From the NCBI GenBank assembly GCA_051745425.1, contig JBNJEB010000076.1, forward strand, positions 1-7,227: a stretch of 7,227 nucleotides of DNA, read 5' to 3'. The DNA comes from Halonatronomonas sp051745425 (GTDB lineage: Bacteria > Bacillota > Halanaerobiia > Halanaerobiales > Halarsenatibacteraceae). The translations under genes were made by a program, and so were the position numbers. Below are positions 1-5,865 of the stretch, one piece after another. The notes beneath the pieces were generated by a model that saw nothing but the letters and a program-made list of their open reading frames with translations, made no database searches and was not told where the DNA came from. The stretch's first letter is position 1, and the number at the start of each line of letters is the position of its first letter.

Positions 1-395
1 ATTTTAGCACCTGGTTCAGCATTTAATACATACCAGAGCTCAGTCTTGCCTGATTCCCCACCCTTATATTGAGAAGCATACTGATCATCTGGATGGACCT
101 GGACTGATAAGTTATCCCGGGCATCTATCAATTTAATCAATAAAGGAAATTTATTATAATATTCATCTACTGCTTTTTCACCTAAGATTTGCTGACCCTG
201 CTCAGCAATTAATTCCTGGATGGTCATCCCTCTATAAGTTCCATTTTTTATAATAGACTTGCCATTTTCATGGGAGGCAATCTCCCAGCTTTCCCCTACT
301 TTACCTTCAGGAATATTTTTATTAAATAACCTCTTTAAATTTCTTCCGCCCCATATTTTTTCTTTATATACAGGTTTGAATTTTATCGGATACAT
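1..395 (-). CDS. manA: Mannose-6-phosphate isomerase, class I (N-terminal part, cut by the window edge)
   Basis: This is the first 131 codons of a zinc-dependent phosphomannose isomerase, which interconverts mannose 6-phosphate and fructose 6-phosphate in the cytoplasm, feeding GDP-mannose/polysaccharide synthesis or mannose use. Translation of the minus strand from the ATG at 395-393 gives hallmark family segments: KIWGGRNL (13-20), GESWEIA (34-40), then LSVQVHPDD (96-104) and GKTELWYVL (116-124). In the family, Gln and His of the QVH motif (Q99, H101) and the Glu of TELW (E119) are zinc ligands. The last ligand His and the C-terminal domain lie beyond base 1. A GGGAGG ribosome site at 402-407 lies 6 bases before the ATG and supports this start. 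The short spacing between the QVH and TELW motifs fits the short Firmicute type (about 315 aa) rather than the longer enterobacterial form. It is divergent from mrp. Identification is firm; whether the protein serves catabolism or sugar-nucleotide synthesis cannot be told here. Confidence 0.92.
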   Translation of the reverse strand, partial: MYPIKFKPVYKEKIWGGRNLKRLFNKNIPEGKVGESWEIASHENGKSIIKNGTYRGMTIQELIAEQGQQILGEKAVDEYYNKFPLLIKLIDARDNLSVQVHPDDQYASQYKGGESGKTELWYVLNAEPGAK

Positions 396-447
396 AAATA
401 ACCTCCCGAGCACTTGTTAAATATACAACAGATTAATCTCTAATTTA

Positions 448-477
448 ATTATACTATATAGGACAGAAATATGTAAA
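448..477 (-). promoter_or_regulatory. Probable sigma-A promoter of manA
   Basis: Reading the minus strand, TTTACA (477-472, 5 of 6 to the -35 consensus) is followed after 18 bases by a perfect TATAAT (453-448). Transcription would begin near base 441 and give a leader of about 45 bases ending in the GGGAGG ribosome site at 402-407. No operator-like repeat is evident. Confidence 0.6.
450..460 (+). promoter_or_regulatory. Possible -10 region of the mrp promoter, overlapping the manA -10
   Basis: The plus strand reads TATACT at 450-455 and TATATA at 455-460, either of which could be a -10 for mrp at 502. No good -35 lies 16-18 bases upstream (TTAATC at 433-438 is the nearest), so the call is weak. 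If real, it shares its DNA with the manA -10 on the other strand. Confidence 0.3.
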
Positions 478-501
478 AAATAATTTAGGGGGATTAACTA
501 T

Positions 502-1311
502 ATGTATGATATTGAAGATGGAAAAATTATCTTAAATCATGGTTCAATTAATGAAGGATTAGTTGCTATAGCCAGCGGTAAAGGTGGCGTAGGTAAATCT
601 ACAGTTACTGTTAATCTGGCGACAGCATTAAAACAAAAAGGAAAAAAAGTCGGTATTGTTGATGCAGACATTTATGGATTTAGCGTTCCTGGAATTCTTG
701 GTCTTACAGATAAACCAAAAGCCAGAAGCGAAGAAGAAATCTATCCACCGACCAAAAATGGAATTAAAGTAATGTCAATGGCTTCTTTTGTTGAAGATAA
801 AGGTGATGCTGTTATCTGGAGGGCACCTCTCTTACAGGGAGCCCTGAAACAGTTTATAGAAGATGTATACTGGGGGGAACTTGATTATCTCCTATTTGAC
901 CTTCCTCCTGGAACCGGGGATATGCCTTTAAATATTATGCAACAATTTTCTGATGCCTCAATACTTTTAGTTACAACACCTCAACTTACTGCCACCAGTG
1001 TAGCAGGCAGGGTAGGCCAGCTGGCAGAAAAATTAGATTTAGATATTTTAGGCCTTGTCAGCAACATGGCTTATTATAAATGTTCAAATTGTGGTCAGAA
1101 AGATTATATTTTTGGAGAAGATGGCGGTAAGGAATTAGCAAGCCAATTAGGAATAGAACTCCTGGGAGAAATTCCACTGAACACCGAGCTCAGAAAATCA
1201 AGTGATCAGGGAAATCCAATAATATTTGATGATCCAGAAAGTGAACTGGCTCAGGCATATCTAAAAATTGCAGATGGCGTCATTGATAATATAAAAGAAT
1301 TTAAAGTATAA
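502..1311 (+). CDS. mrp: Mrp/NBP35-family P-loop ATPase, iron-sulfur cluster carrier
   Basis: A cytoplasmic deviant-Walker ATPase of the Mrp/ApbC (Nbp35-like) group, which binds a bridging Fe-S cluster and delivers it to apoproteins. The 269-residue chain shows the deviant P-loop GKGGVGKST (26-34) with the signature lysine K27, the VDADIYG strand (53-59), and LLFDLPPGTGD (130-140), the family's Walker B region. A CSNC pair (C194, C197) is the expected cluster ligand motif; most homologues have CPxC, so the proline is replaced by serine here. The C-terminal GNPIIFDDPESELAQAY pattern is also typical of Mrp. The N-terminal MIP18/DUF59 domain found in longer Mrp proteins is absent, as in many Firmicute and archaeal members. 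The start is supported by AGGGGGA at 487-493, 8 bases before the ATG. The gene stands alone, followed by a strong terminator, so context gives no hint of a dedicated target protein. MinD/ParA-type proteins are excluded by the CxxC pair and the PPGTGD motif. Confidence 0.92.
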   Translation: MYDIEDGKIILNHGSINEGLVAIASGKGGVGKSTVTVNLATALKQKGKKVGIVDADIYGFSVPGILGLTDKPKARSEEEIYPPTKNGIKVMSMASFVEDKGDAVIWRAPLLQGALKQFIEDVYWGELDYLLFDLPPGTGDMPLNIMQQFSDASILLVTTPQLTATSVAGRVGQLAEKLDLDILGLVSNMAYYKCSNCGQKDYIFGEDGGKELASQLGIELLGEIPLNTELRKSSDQGNPIIFDDPESELAQAYLKIADGVIDNIKEFKV

Positions 1312-1320
1312 TAACTTATT

Positions 1321-1346
1321 AAAGGGGCCCTGCAGGGCCCCTTTTT
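1321..1346 (+). terminator. Strong, probably bidirectional intrinsic terminator
   Basis: Bases 1321-1344 are a perfect 24-base palindrome: AAAGGGGCCC, central TGCA, then GGGCCCCTTT. It folds into a 10-bp GC-rich stem closed by a 4-base loop, and is followed by TTTTT (1342-1346) on the plus strand. It begins 9 bases after the mrp stop. On the minus strand the same stem is followed by TTTAATA, so it can also end the amino acid ABC operon, whose last gene stops at 1369. Confidence 0.88.
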
Positions 1347-1368
1347 ATAATTATATTTAATTAAGTTA

Positions 1369-2106
1369 TTAGAAATGTTTCTCTAATAATTCATCCATAA
1401 CTCCACTTTCAATTACATCTTCAAGGCCGGCATTTAATTTATCCAACAACTCGGTATTGCCTTGAGCAACAGCCAGTCCATATTCTTCACCGGTAATAAG
1501 TTCTGCAACCATCTCAACAGGATTGTCTGCAGCATATCTCTGGGCAACAGGAGTATCCAAAACTACCCCGTCTACATTCTCATTAATAAGATCCTGGACT
1601 GCTAAAACAAAGGTATCAAAATGAGTTACATTTCCAGTTAAAATTTCAGTGTCCAGTAAATACTCTTCTACCCACAGGTCGCCAGTTGTTCCTGTTTGAA
1701 CTGCAAGGCGATTATCACCATATAAAACAGTAATATTAGTATCGCTATCTTCTCTAACTAAGACAGCCTGATTGGCAGAATAATAAGGATCAGTAAAGTC
1801 TACAACCTGGGCTCTCTCTTCAGTAATTGTCATACCGGCTGCAACAATATCGATTGTACCTGATTGCAGACCAGGAATTAAAGAATCAAAACTAATATCC
1901 TGAAATTCAACCTCAAAATCCTGACTTTCACCAATGGCTTTCATTAAATCAATATCAAAGCCAACTACTTCTCCATCTTCAATATACTCAAATGGAGGAA
2001 AACCAGCACTTGTCCCAACTACATAGGTTTGAGCCATAACTGTAAATCCAGAAAAAGCCACCATTAAAGCAAGAGCTACCATCACAACAAAAGTTCTTTT
2101 CAACAT
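1369..2106 (-). CDS. Periplasmic amino acid-binding protein of an ABC importer (solute-binding family 3)
   Basis: This captures a polar amino acid outside the cytoplasmic membrane and hands it to the permease pair encoded upstream. Its 245 residues begin with a signal peptide: MLKR, a hydrophobic core at 6-22, then VMA|QT, with likely cleavage after A25. No lipobox cysteine follows, so it is not a lipoprotein. Family-3 landmarks are GTSAGFPPFEY (31-41), GFDIDLMKAIG (49-59), the GMTITEERAQVVDFTDPYY region (91-109) with R98 expected to clamp the ligand carboxylate, QTGTTGD (137-143), and VDGVVLDTP (178-186) with D184 expected to bind the ligand amino group. The mature chain has 44 Asp/Glu and 7 Lys/Arg, an acidity typical of exported proteins in high salt. 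AGGGGG at 2120-2115, 8 bases before the ATG, supports the start. It is the last gene of the operon, 64 bases after the permease stop. The exact ligand (Gln, Arg, His or cystine) cannot be decided from motifs. Confidence 0.92.
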   Translation of the reverse strand: MLKRTFVVMVALALMVAFSGFTVMAQTYVVGTSAGFPPFEYIEDGEVVGFDIDLMKAIGESQDFEVEFQDISFDSLIPGLQSGTIDIVAAGMTITEERAQVVDFTDPYYSANQAVLVREDSDTNITVLYGDNRLAVQTGTTGDLWVEEYLLDTEILTGNVTHFDTFVLAVQDLINENVDGVVLDTPVAQRYAADNPVEMVAELITGEEYGLAVAQGNTELLDKLNAGLEDVIESGVMDELLEKHF

Positions 2107-2170
2107 ACTTTTAACCCCCTTATTAAAATTGACTAAATTAAAACTTAAAATTTTATTTACTTATATCTCT

Positions 2171-2851
2171 TTAACCAAATCCTGGAATTTTTAATTTCTC
2201 TTCTACTCTATCGATAATCCAGGTGCTTATCCAGACAATAATTAGATAAATAATAGCTGCAATTAAATAAACTCTAAAAAACTGGTAATTACGACTGGCA
2301 ATAAATTTACCCTGGGTCATTAAATCTGGTGCTCCAATAACATAGGCCAGCGAGGTATACTTTAAGATATATATAAATTCATTAGTCCAGGCAGGAATTG
2401 ACCAGCGAATTGCCTGAGGCAGAACTATGGTAAAAATAGTCTGCCAGCGTCCCATTCCTAATGAATAAGCTGATTTAAACTGATCAGAGCCTACTGATTC
2501 AATTGCCCCCCTTGTATATTCAGCCTGATAGGCAGCACAGTTAATGGTAAATCCTAAATAGGCAACTGTTACTGCTGTCATCCTTATCCCGTATGGCGGG
2601 AGGGCAAAATAGAGAATAAATAGCTGGGCCAGCATTGGGGTTCCCCGGATAATTTCAATGTAGGCCGCACAGAGCCAGGCCACAGGTTTTGAGCCAAAAC
2701 TTCTACCTAAAGCAAGTAATACTCCAAAGATTGTTCCAAAAAACATAACAACTATCGTTAAGGTAAAGGTAAACCTTAAGCCACTCATCAATCTGGGAAA
2801 ATTACTGATGAATATATCTATAATTAAATACTGTGAAAGAAAATCGAGCAA
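2171..2851 (-). CDS. Amino acid ABC transporter permease, HisM/GlnP type
   Basis: One of two membrane subunits forming the transport channel of the importer. The 226-residue protein has hydrophobic segments at roughly 26-49, 57-85, 92-108, 136-150 and 190-213. It carries the family segment IRGTPMLAQLFILYFALPP (68-86), and the EAA loop that contacts the ATPase, SAYSLGMGRWQTIFTIVLP (127-145). It ends with the typical EEKLKIPG tail. The start is a TTG at 2851-2849: an in-frame TAG lies just upstream at 2857-2855, no ATG is available before codon 22, and an AAGGTGGT ribosome site (2868-2861) lies 9 bases before it. That site is inside the end of the ATPase gene, whose stop is 3 bases away, so translation is probably coupled. 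It differs clearly from the other permease gene (3613-4287), so the channel is a heterodimer as in HisQM. Confidence 0.92.
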   Translation of the reverse strand: MLDFLSQYLIIDIFISNFPRLMSGLRFTFTLTIVVMFFGTIFGVLLALGRSFGSKPVAWLCAAYIEIIRGTPMLAQLFILYFALPPYGIRMTAVTVAYLGFTINCAAYQAEYTRGAIESVGSDQFKSAYSLGMGRWQTIFTIVLPQAIRWSIPAWTNEFIYILKYTSLAYVIGAPDLMTQGKFIASRNYQFFRVYLIAAIIYLIIVWISTWIIDRVEEKLKIPGFG

Positions 2852-2854
2852 TTT

Positions 2855-3613
2855 CTATTCACCACCTTCGCCATAAAGATCATCAAGTTTAAATAAAAAC
2901 TGCCTGGTTCTTTCTTTGGCTGGACCCTTAAACATGGCTTCAGGGTTGTTCTGTTCTACAATTTTGCCGCCTTCCATAAAGATAATCTCATCTGAGACAG
3001 AACGGGCAAAACCCATCTCATGGGTAACAACTAACATAGTCATGCCTTCTAGAGCCAGCTGTTTCATTACATTTAAAACTTCACCTATAAGTTCTGGGTC
3101 TAAGGCTGAGGTAGGTTCATCAAATAACATTAATTTTGGCTGCATTGCCAAAGCCCTGGCTATTGCAACTCTCTGCTTCTGACCTCCAGAAAGCTGGGCC
3201 GGATAAGAGTCATCGACATCTGTTAAACCGACTCGATTTAATTCAAATTTAGCAATCTCTTCAGCCTCTTTTTTAGACATTTTTTTAACTTTAGTCAACC
3301 CTAGCATAACATTCTTTTTGGCAGTCAGATGGTGAAAAAGGCCGAAGCCCTGAAAGACATAACCGATCTCCTGCCTGATTTTATTGATATTTTTAGCGGT
3401 CACTACCTCGGTATCTTCCAGCCATATTTCCCCTGAATCTGGCATAATCAATCTATTAATACAATTTAAAACAGTACTTTTCCCGGTGCCACTGGGTCCA
3501 ATAATTACTTTATTTTCTCCAGTATTTAGCGAGAAAGAAATACCATCAAAAACAAGGTTGTCGCCAAAACTTTTCTTTAAATTTTTTACTTGAAGAAGTG
3601 GTTTGTTTTCCAT
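2855..3613 (-). CDS. Amino acid ABC transporter ATP-binding protein (HisP/GlnQ type)
   Basis: The cytoplasmic ATPase that powers the importer. All catalytic motifs are intact in its 252 residues: Walker A GPSGTGKST (39-47), Q-loop VFQ with Q88, signature LSGGQKQR (141-148), Walker B LMLFDEPTSALDP (161-173), and the switch histidine in VVTHEMGFAR (H198). The Q-loop neighbourhood reads QGFGLFHHLT where polar amino acid importers usually have QQFNLFPHLT, a mild deviation. Length and C-terminus are normal for the family. The ATG at 3613-3611 overlaps the stop of the upstream permease by one base (TAATG), a translational coupling arrangement. A GGAG lies at 3630-3627, 13 bases away. It is sandwiched between the two permease genes, so assignment to this transporter is safe; the substrate remains open. 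Confidence 0.95.
   Translation of the reverse strand: MENKPLLQVKNLKKSFGDNLVFDGISFSLNTGENKVIIGPSGTGKSTVLNCINRLIMPDSGEIWLEDTEVVTAKNINKIRQEIGYVFQGFGLFHHLTAKKNVMLGLTKVKKMSKKEAEEIAKFELNRVGLTDVDDSYPAQLSGGQKQRVAIARALAMQPKLMLFDEPTSALDPELIGEVLNVMKQLALEGMTMLVVTHEMGFARSVSDEIIFMEGGKIVEQNNPEAMFKGPAKERTRQFLFKLDDLYGEGGE
2861..2868 (-). promoter_or_regulatory. Ribosome binding site deciding the TTG start of the GlnP-like permease
   Basis: AAGGTGGT on the minus strand lies 9 bases upstream of the TTG at 2851. It is located inside the last codons of the ATPase gene. It favours TTG over the first in-frame ATG, which would remove 21 residues including the conserved N-terminal segment. Confidence 0.6.
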
Positions 3614-4287
3614 TATCTGCTCTCAGCTCCTATTCCAGGTATTTTCAATTTAAATTCTATTAACTTCAATAACCTGGTCACTCCAAATGTTAATACAAAA
3701 TAAATTACTGCTATCATTAAAAATATTGTAAGTGGATCATATTCTACCGCTATAATATATTGTCCCTGTCGTAAAAGTTCAGCTACTCCAATTGCATAGG
3801 CTAGAGAGGTATCCTTTAAGATTATGGCATATTCATTGGCAAATGGAGGAATAAAGCTTCTAATTGCCTGAGGAAAGATTACATAAAAAAAGGTCTTATA
3901 CTTTCCCATTCCTATTGAATAAGCAGCAGTTATCTGGTCAGTGCTGACTGACTTAAATGTACCTCTAAAGATTTGGGCCATATAGGCAGAAGCTCTAATC
4001 CCCAGTCCTAAGACAGCAGCATTAAAGGGCCGGATCCTAAAGCCTAAATTTGGCAGACCATAAAAGACTAAAAGTAACAGAACAAGCTCTGGAATACTCC
4101 TGATTACCTTGCCATAAAGAGCAGTTAACCTTTGTATTAATTTATTTCCATAGGTTTCTCCAAAAGCTAAAATCAAACCTAAAATTAAGCCAAATATTAA
4201 AATTAGAACAGTTAATTGAATCGTTATTACAGTCCCTCTTAATAAAGCAGGCCATGAATTAATAATTAATTCTATTCTTTCATCCAA
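3613..4287 (-). CDS. Amino acid ABC transporter permease, HisQ type (first gene of the operon)
   Basis: The second membrane subunit of the importer, 224 residues. Hydrophobic segments lie near 19-43, 67-79, 88-104, 133-148 and 186-206. VIRSIPELVLLLLVFYGLP (61-79) matches the HisQ-like version of the segment found as IRGTP in the partner permease. The EAA loop is AAYSIGMGKYKTFFYVIFP (121-139), and the protein ends with KLKIPGIG plus a short tail. The reading frame opens with TTG at 4287-4285; an ATG at 4283-4281 is out of frame. A GGGGGGAG ribosome site at 4302-4295 lies 7 bases before the TTG and confirms the start. It overlaps the ATPase start by one base. As the leading gene it is transcribed from the divergent region shared with nhaC. 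Confidence 0.92.
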   Translation of the reverse strand: MDERIELIINSWPALLRGTVITIQLTVLILIFGLILGLILAFGETYGNKLIQRLTALYGKVIRSIPELVLLLLVFYGLPNLGFRIRPFNAAVLGLGIRASAYMAQIFRGTFKSVSTDQITAAYSIGMGKYKTFFYVIFPQAIRSFIPPFANEYAIILKDTSLAYAIGVAELLRQGQYIIAVEYDPLTIFLMIAVIYFVLTFGVTRLLKLIEFKLKIPGIGAESR

Positions 4288-4294
4288 ATATATT

Positions 4295-4302
4295 CTCCCC
4301 CC
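4295..4302 (-). promoter_or_regulatory. Ribosome binding site deciding the TTG start of the HisQ-like permease
   Basis: GGGGGGAG on the minus strand is 7 bases from the TTG at 4287. The only nearby ATG (4283-4281) is in another frame, so this site fixes the TTG as the start of the operon's first gene. Confidence 0.7.
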
Positions 4303-4316
4303 TTGATTTCATAAAA

Positions 4317-4394
4317 AACATAAAATTTATATAATATAGTTCAACAGAGATTTGATTTTTCCTGCATAATAACTGAATTAATTTGAGATATTAA
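4317..4394 (-). promoter_or_regulatory. Candidate promoters of the amino acid ABC operon
   Basis: Two weak candidates are visible on the minus strand. The first is TTAATA (4394-4389), 17 bases, TATTAT (4371-4366), which would give a leader of about 70 bases. The second is TTGAAC (4344-4339), 16 bases, TATGTT (4322-4317), which would start near 4309, just before the ribosome site. I cannot choose between them. No riboswitch or T-box-like structure is apparent in the short leader. Confidence 0.35.
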
Positions 4395-4438
4395 TATATT
4401 AAAGTTCTTAAATAAAAAAAATTGCCCTGAAATTATTT

Positions 4439-4466
4439 TTGATTTAAGGCGTATTTATGCTATAAT
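4439..4466 (+). promoter_or_regulatory. Promoter of nhaC with an extended -10
   Basis: TTGATT (4439-4444) is followed after 16 bases by TATAAT (4461-4466). The -10 is preceded by TG one base upstream (TGCTATAAT), making it a perfect extended -10. Transcription would begin near 4473, leaving a leader of about 33 bases with the ribosome site AGGGGAGG at 4491-4498. It is the best-formed promoter in the window. Confidence 0.72.
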
Positions 4467-4505
4467 CAAAAAAGTTAATGATCAATTTTTAGGGGAGGCA
4501 GTAAA

Positions 4506-5858
4506 ATGGAGTTAAGTTTTAAGCAGGCCATTATTCCAGTATTTACAATGGCTTTATTAATTATAATGTCTGTATTAATCTGGAATGTACCAATTCAGAT
4601 TGCATTATTTTTTGAAATTATTATAATTGTCTGTCTGGCCTTTTACTGGGGATATAAATGGAAGAAGATTGAAGAAATGATGTTTTCAAGCTTTAAAAAT
4701 ATTGGCAATGTCATTATAATCCTATTTTTAATTGGAATGATGATCGGGCTCTGGATAGCAATAGGAACTGTACCGACTATGATTTATTATGGTTTAGAAA
4801 CTATAAATCCAGAATTCTTTTTAGTCTTAAGCTTTATTTCGACCTCTCTTGTCTCCATGGCAATCGGTACAGCTGTTGGAACTGCAAGCACTATTGGTCT
4901 GGCACTTATAAGTATAGCTGAAACTTTAGGAATGAGCCTGCCCCTGGCAGCTGGAGCTATTATCTCAGGAGCCTATGTAGGGGATAGAATGTCACCTGTT
5001 TCCTCAATTGCTAATATTACAGCCCATAGTGCTGAAGCCGATATCCTTGATATGGTAAAAAGCATGGTGCAGACAACTATTTTTCCTTATATTATTGCAG
5101 GTTTAATTTATCTAATTATAGGCTTAAATTTAGGAGAAGTTGGAGATGTGGCAGGAGGGTTTGCAGAATTAACATCTGCCCTTGATGGCTACTTTATGAT
5201 CTCAGTCTGGATGTTATTACCACCGATATTAATTATCAGTCTGGCTTTCTTTAAAGTTCCCACAATCTTAAACCTGGCCGTCAATATAATCTTTAGCTTG
5301 ATTTTAGGAATAACAATGACAGAGCGGAGCTGGTCCGGGCTATTAAATATTATGTTTAAAGGGTTTGAAGAAACTTCTGGAATCACATTTATCGATAATA
5401 TTCTGGCCCGAGGTGGCCTGACAAGTATGCTAGAATTGATATCTTTGATTATTTTTGCTGTAATTTTAGGAGGCTTATTAGAACAGTTAGGGGTTTTAGA
5501 TAGCATCTTAAAACCAGTAGTTCACCATATTACCGGGAAAATCAAGCTTGGATTGGTTACAGTCTTTTCAAGTATCTTATCTGCAATCTTGGGCTGCAAT
5601 CAGTTTCTGGCTGTATTTCTACCGGCAAGAATGTTAATTCCCCATTATGACCGGATAAATGTCAAACGGAGAGAATTGGCAAGGGCTCTAGGTGATTCTG
5701 GCCTTGTCTTCTCTCCGCTTATACCCTGGAATGTTAATGCTTTGATGATGACAGCTGTCTTAGGAGTTGCTACTTTTGATTATGCTCCATTTGCCTTCTT
5801 TATCCTACTTATGCCTATTTCAAATATTTTAGTTACAGTGATTAAGTATAAAAAATAA
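4506..5858 (+). CDS. nhaC: NhaC-family Na+/H+ antiporter
   Basis: A 450-residue polytopic inner-membrane protein of the NhaC family, which exchanges sodium (or, in relatives such as MleN, malate/lactate with sodium and protons). About ten or more hydrophobic segments span the chain. Family landmarks are SMAIGTAVGTASTIGLAL (117-134), the AAGAIISGAYVGDRMSPVSS region (148-167), GCNQFLAVFLPARML (363-377) and the SPLIPWN segment (403-409). The usual NhaC text after GDxMSP is L-S-D-T-T-N-L; here it is VSSIANIT (165-172), so the common Asp is Ser, though Asn170 and Asp160 are kept. The WN motif is followed by VN rather than the frequent Ser/Thr-Cys. These changes may mark a subfamily with a different substrate. 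AGGGGAGG at 4491-4498 lies 7 bases before the ATG. It is monocistronic: its own promoter precedes it and the next gene converges 7 bases after its stop. A role in sodium balance fits a halophile, but transport specificity is inference. Confidence 0.88.
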   Translation: MELSFKQAIIPVFTMALLIIMSVLIWNVPIQIALFFEIIIIVCLAFYWGYKWKKIEEMMFSSFKNIGNVIIILFLIGMMIGLWIAIGTVPTMIYYGLETINPEFFLVLSFISTSLVSMAIGTAVGTASTIGLALISIAETLGMSLPLAAGAIISGAYVGDRMSPVSSIANITAHSAEADILDMVKSMVQTTIFPYIIAGLIYLIIGLNLGEVGDVAGGFAELTSALDGYFMISVWMLLPPILIISLAFFKVPTILNLAVNIIFSLILGITMTERSWSGLLNIMFKGFEETSGITFIDNILARGGLTSMLELISLIIFAVILGGLLEQLGVLDSILKPVVHHITGKIKLGLVTVFSSILSAILGCNQFLAVFLPARMLIPHYDRINVKRRELARALGDSGLVFSPLIPWNVNALMMTAVLGVATFDYAPFAFFILLMPISNILVTVIKYKK

Positions 5859-5865
5859 CTAAAAC

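Noticed and set aside
502..1311. MinD or ParA-type partition ATPase
   Set aside because: The P-loop alone would allow it, but the PPGTGD motif and the CxxC pair at 194-197 are specific to the Mrp/NBP35 group.
2107..2170. Separate promoter or processing hairpin in the 64-base gap before the binding-protein gene
   Set aside because: The gap is AT-rich, with only poor -35/-10 matches and no stable stem; only the AGGGGG ribosome site can be supported.
2916..3182. Plus-strand open frame of 88 codons inside the ABC ATPase gene
   Set aside because: It lies wholly antisense to a gene with every ABC motif intact, has no ribosome site, and its translation resembles no protein I know.
3384..3593. Plus-strand open frame of 69 codons opposite the start of the ABC ATPase gene
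   Set aside because: Antisense shadow of the conserved Walker A region, with no ribosome site or promoter.
4391..4402. 12-base perfect palindrome TTAATATATTAA in the divergent region before the ABC operon
   Set aside because: It is composed only of A and T in very AT-rich DNA, so chance is likely; no second copy near either promoter supports an operator.
4424..4450. Possible hairpin with GCC and GGC arms upstream of nhaC
   Set aside because: Only 3 GC pairs and 4 AT pairs with an internal mismatch, lying across the nhaC -35 rather than in its leader; too weak for a riboswitch or terminator.
5189..5506. Minus-strand open frame of 105 codons inside nhaC
   Set aside because: It is antisense to a well-supported membrane protein gene; its composition is a by-product of the hydrophobic codons on the other strand.
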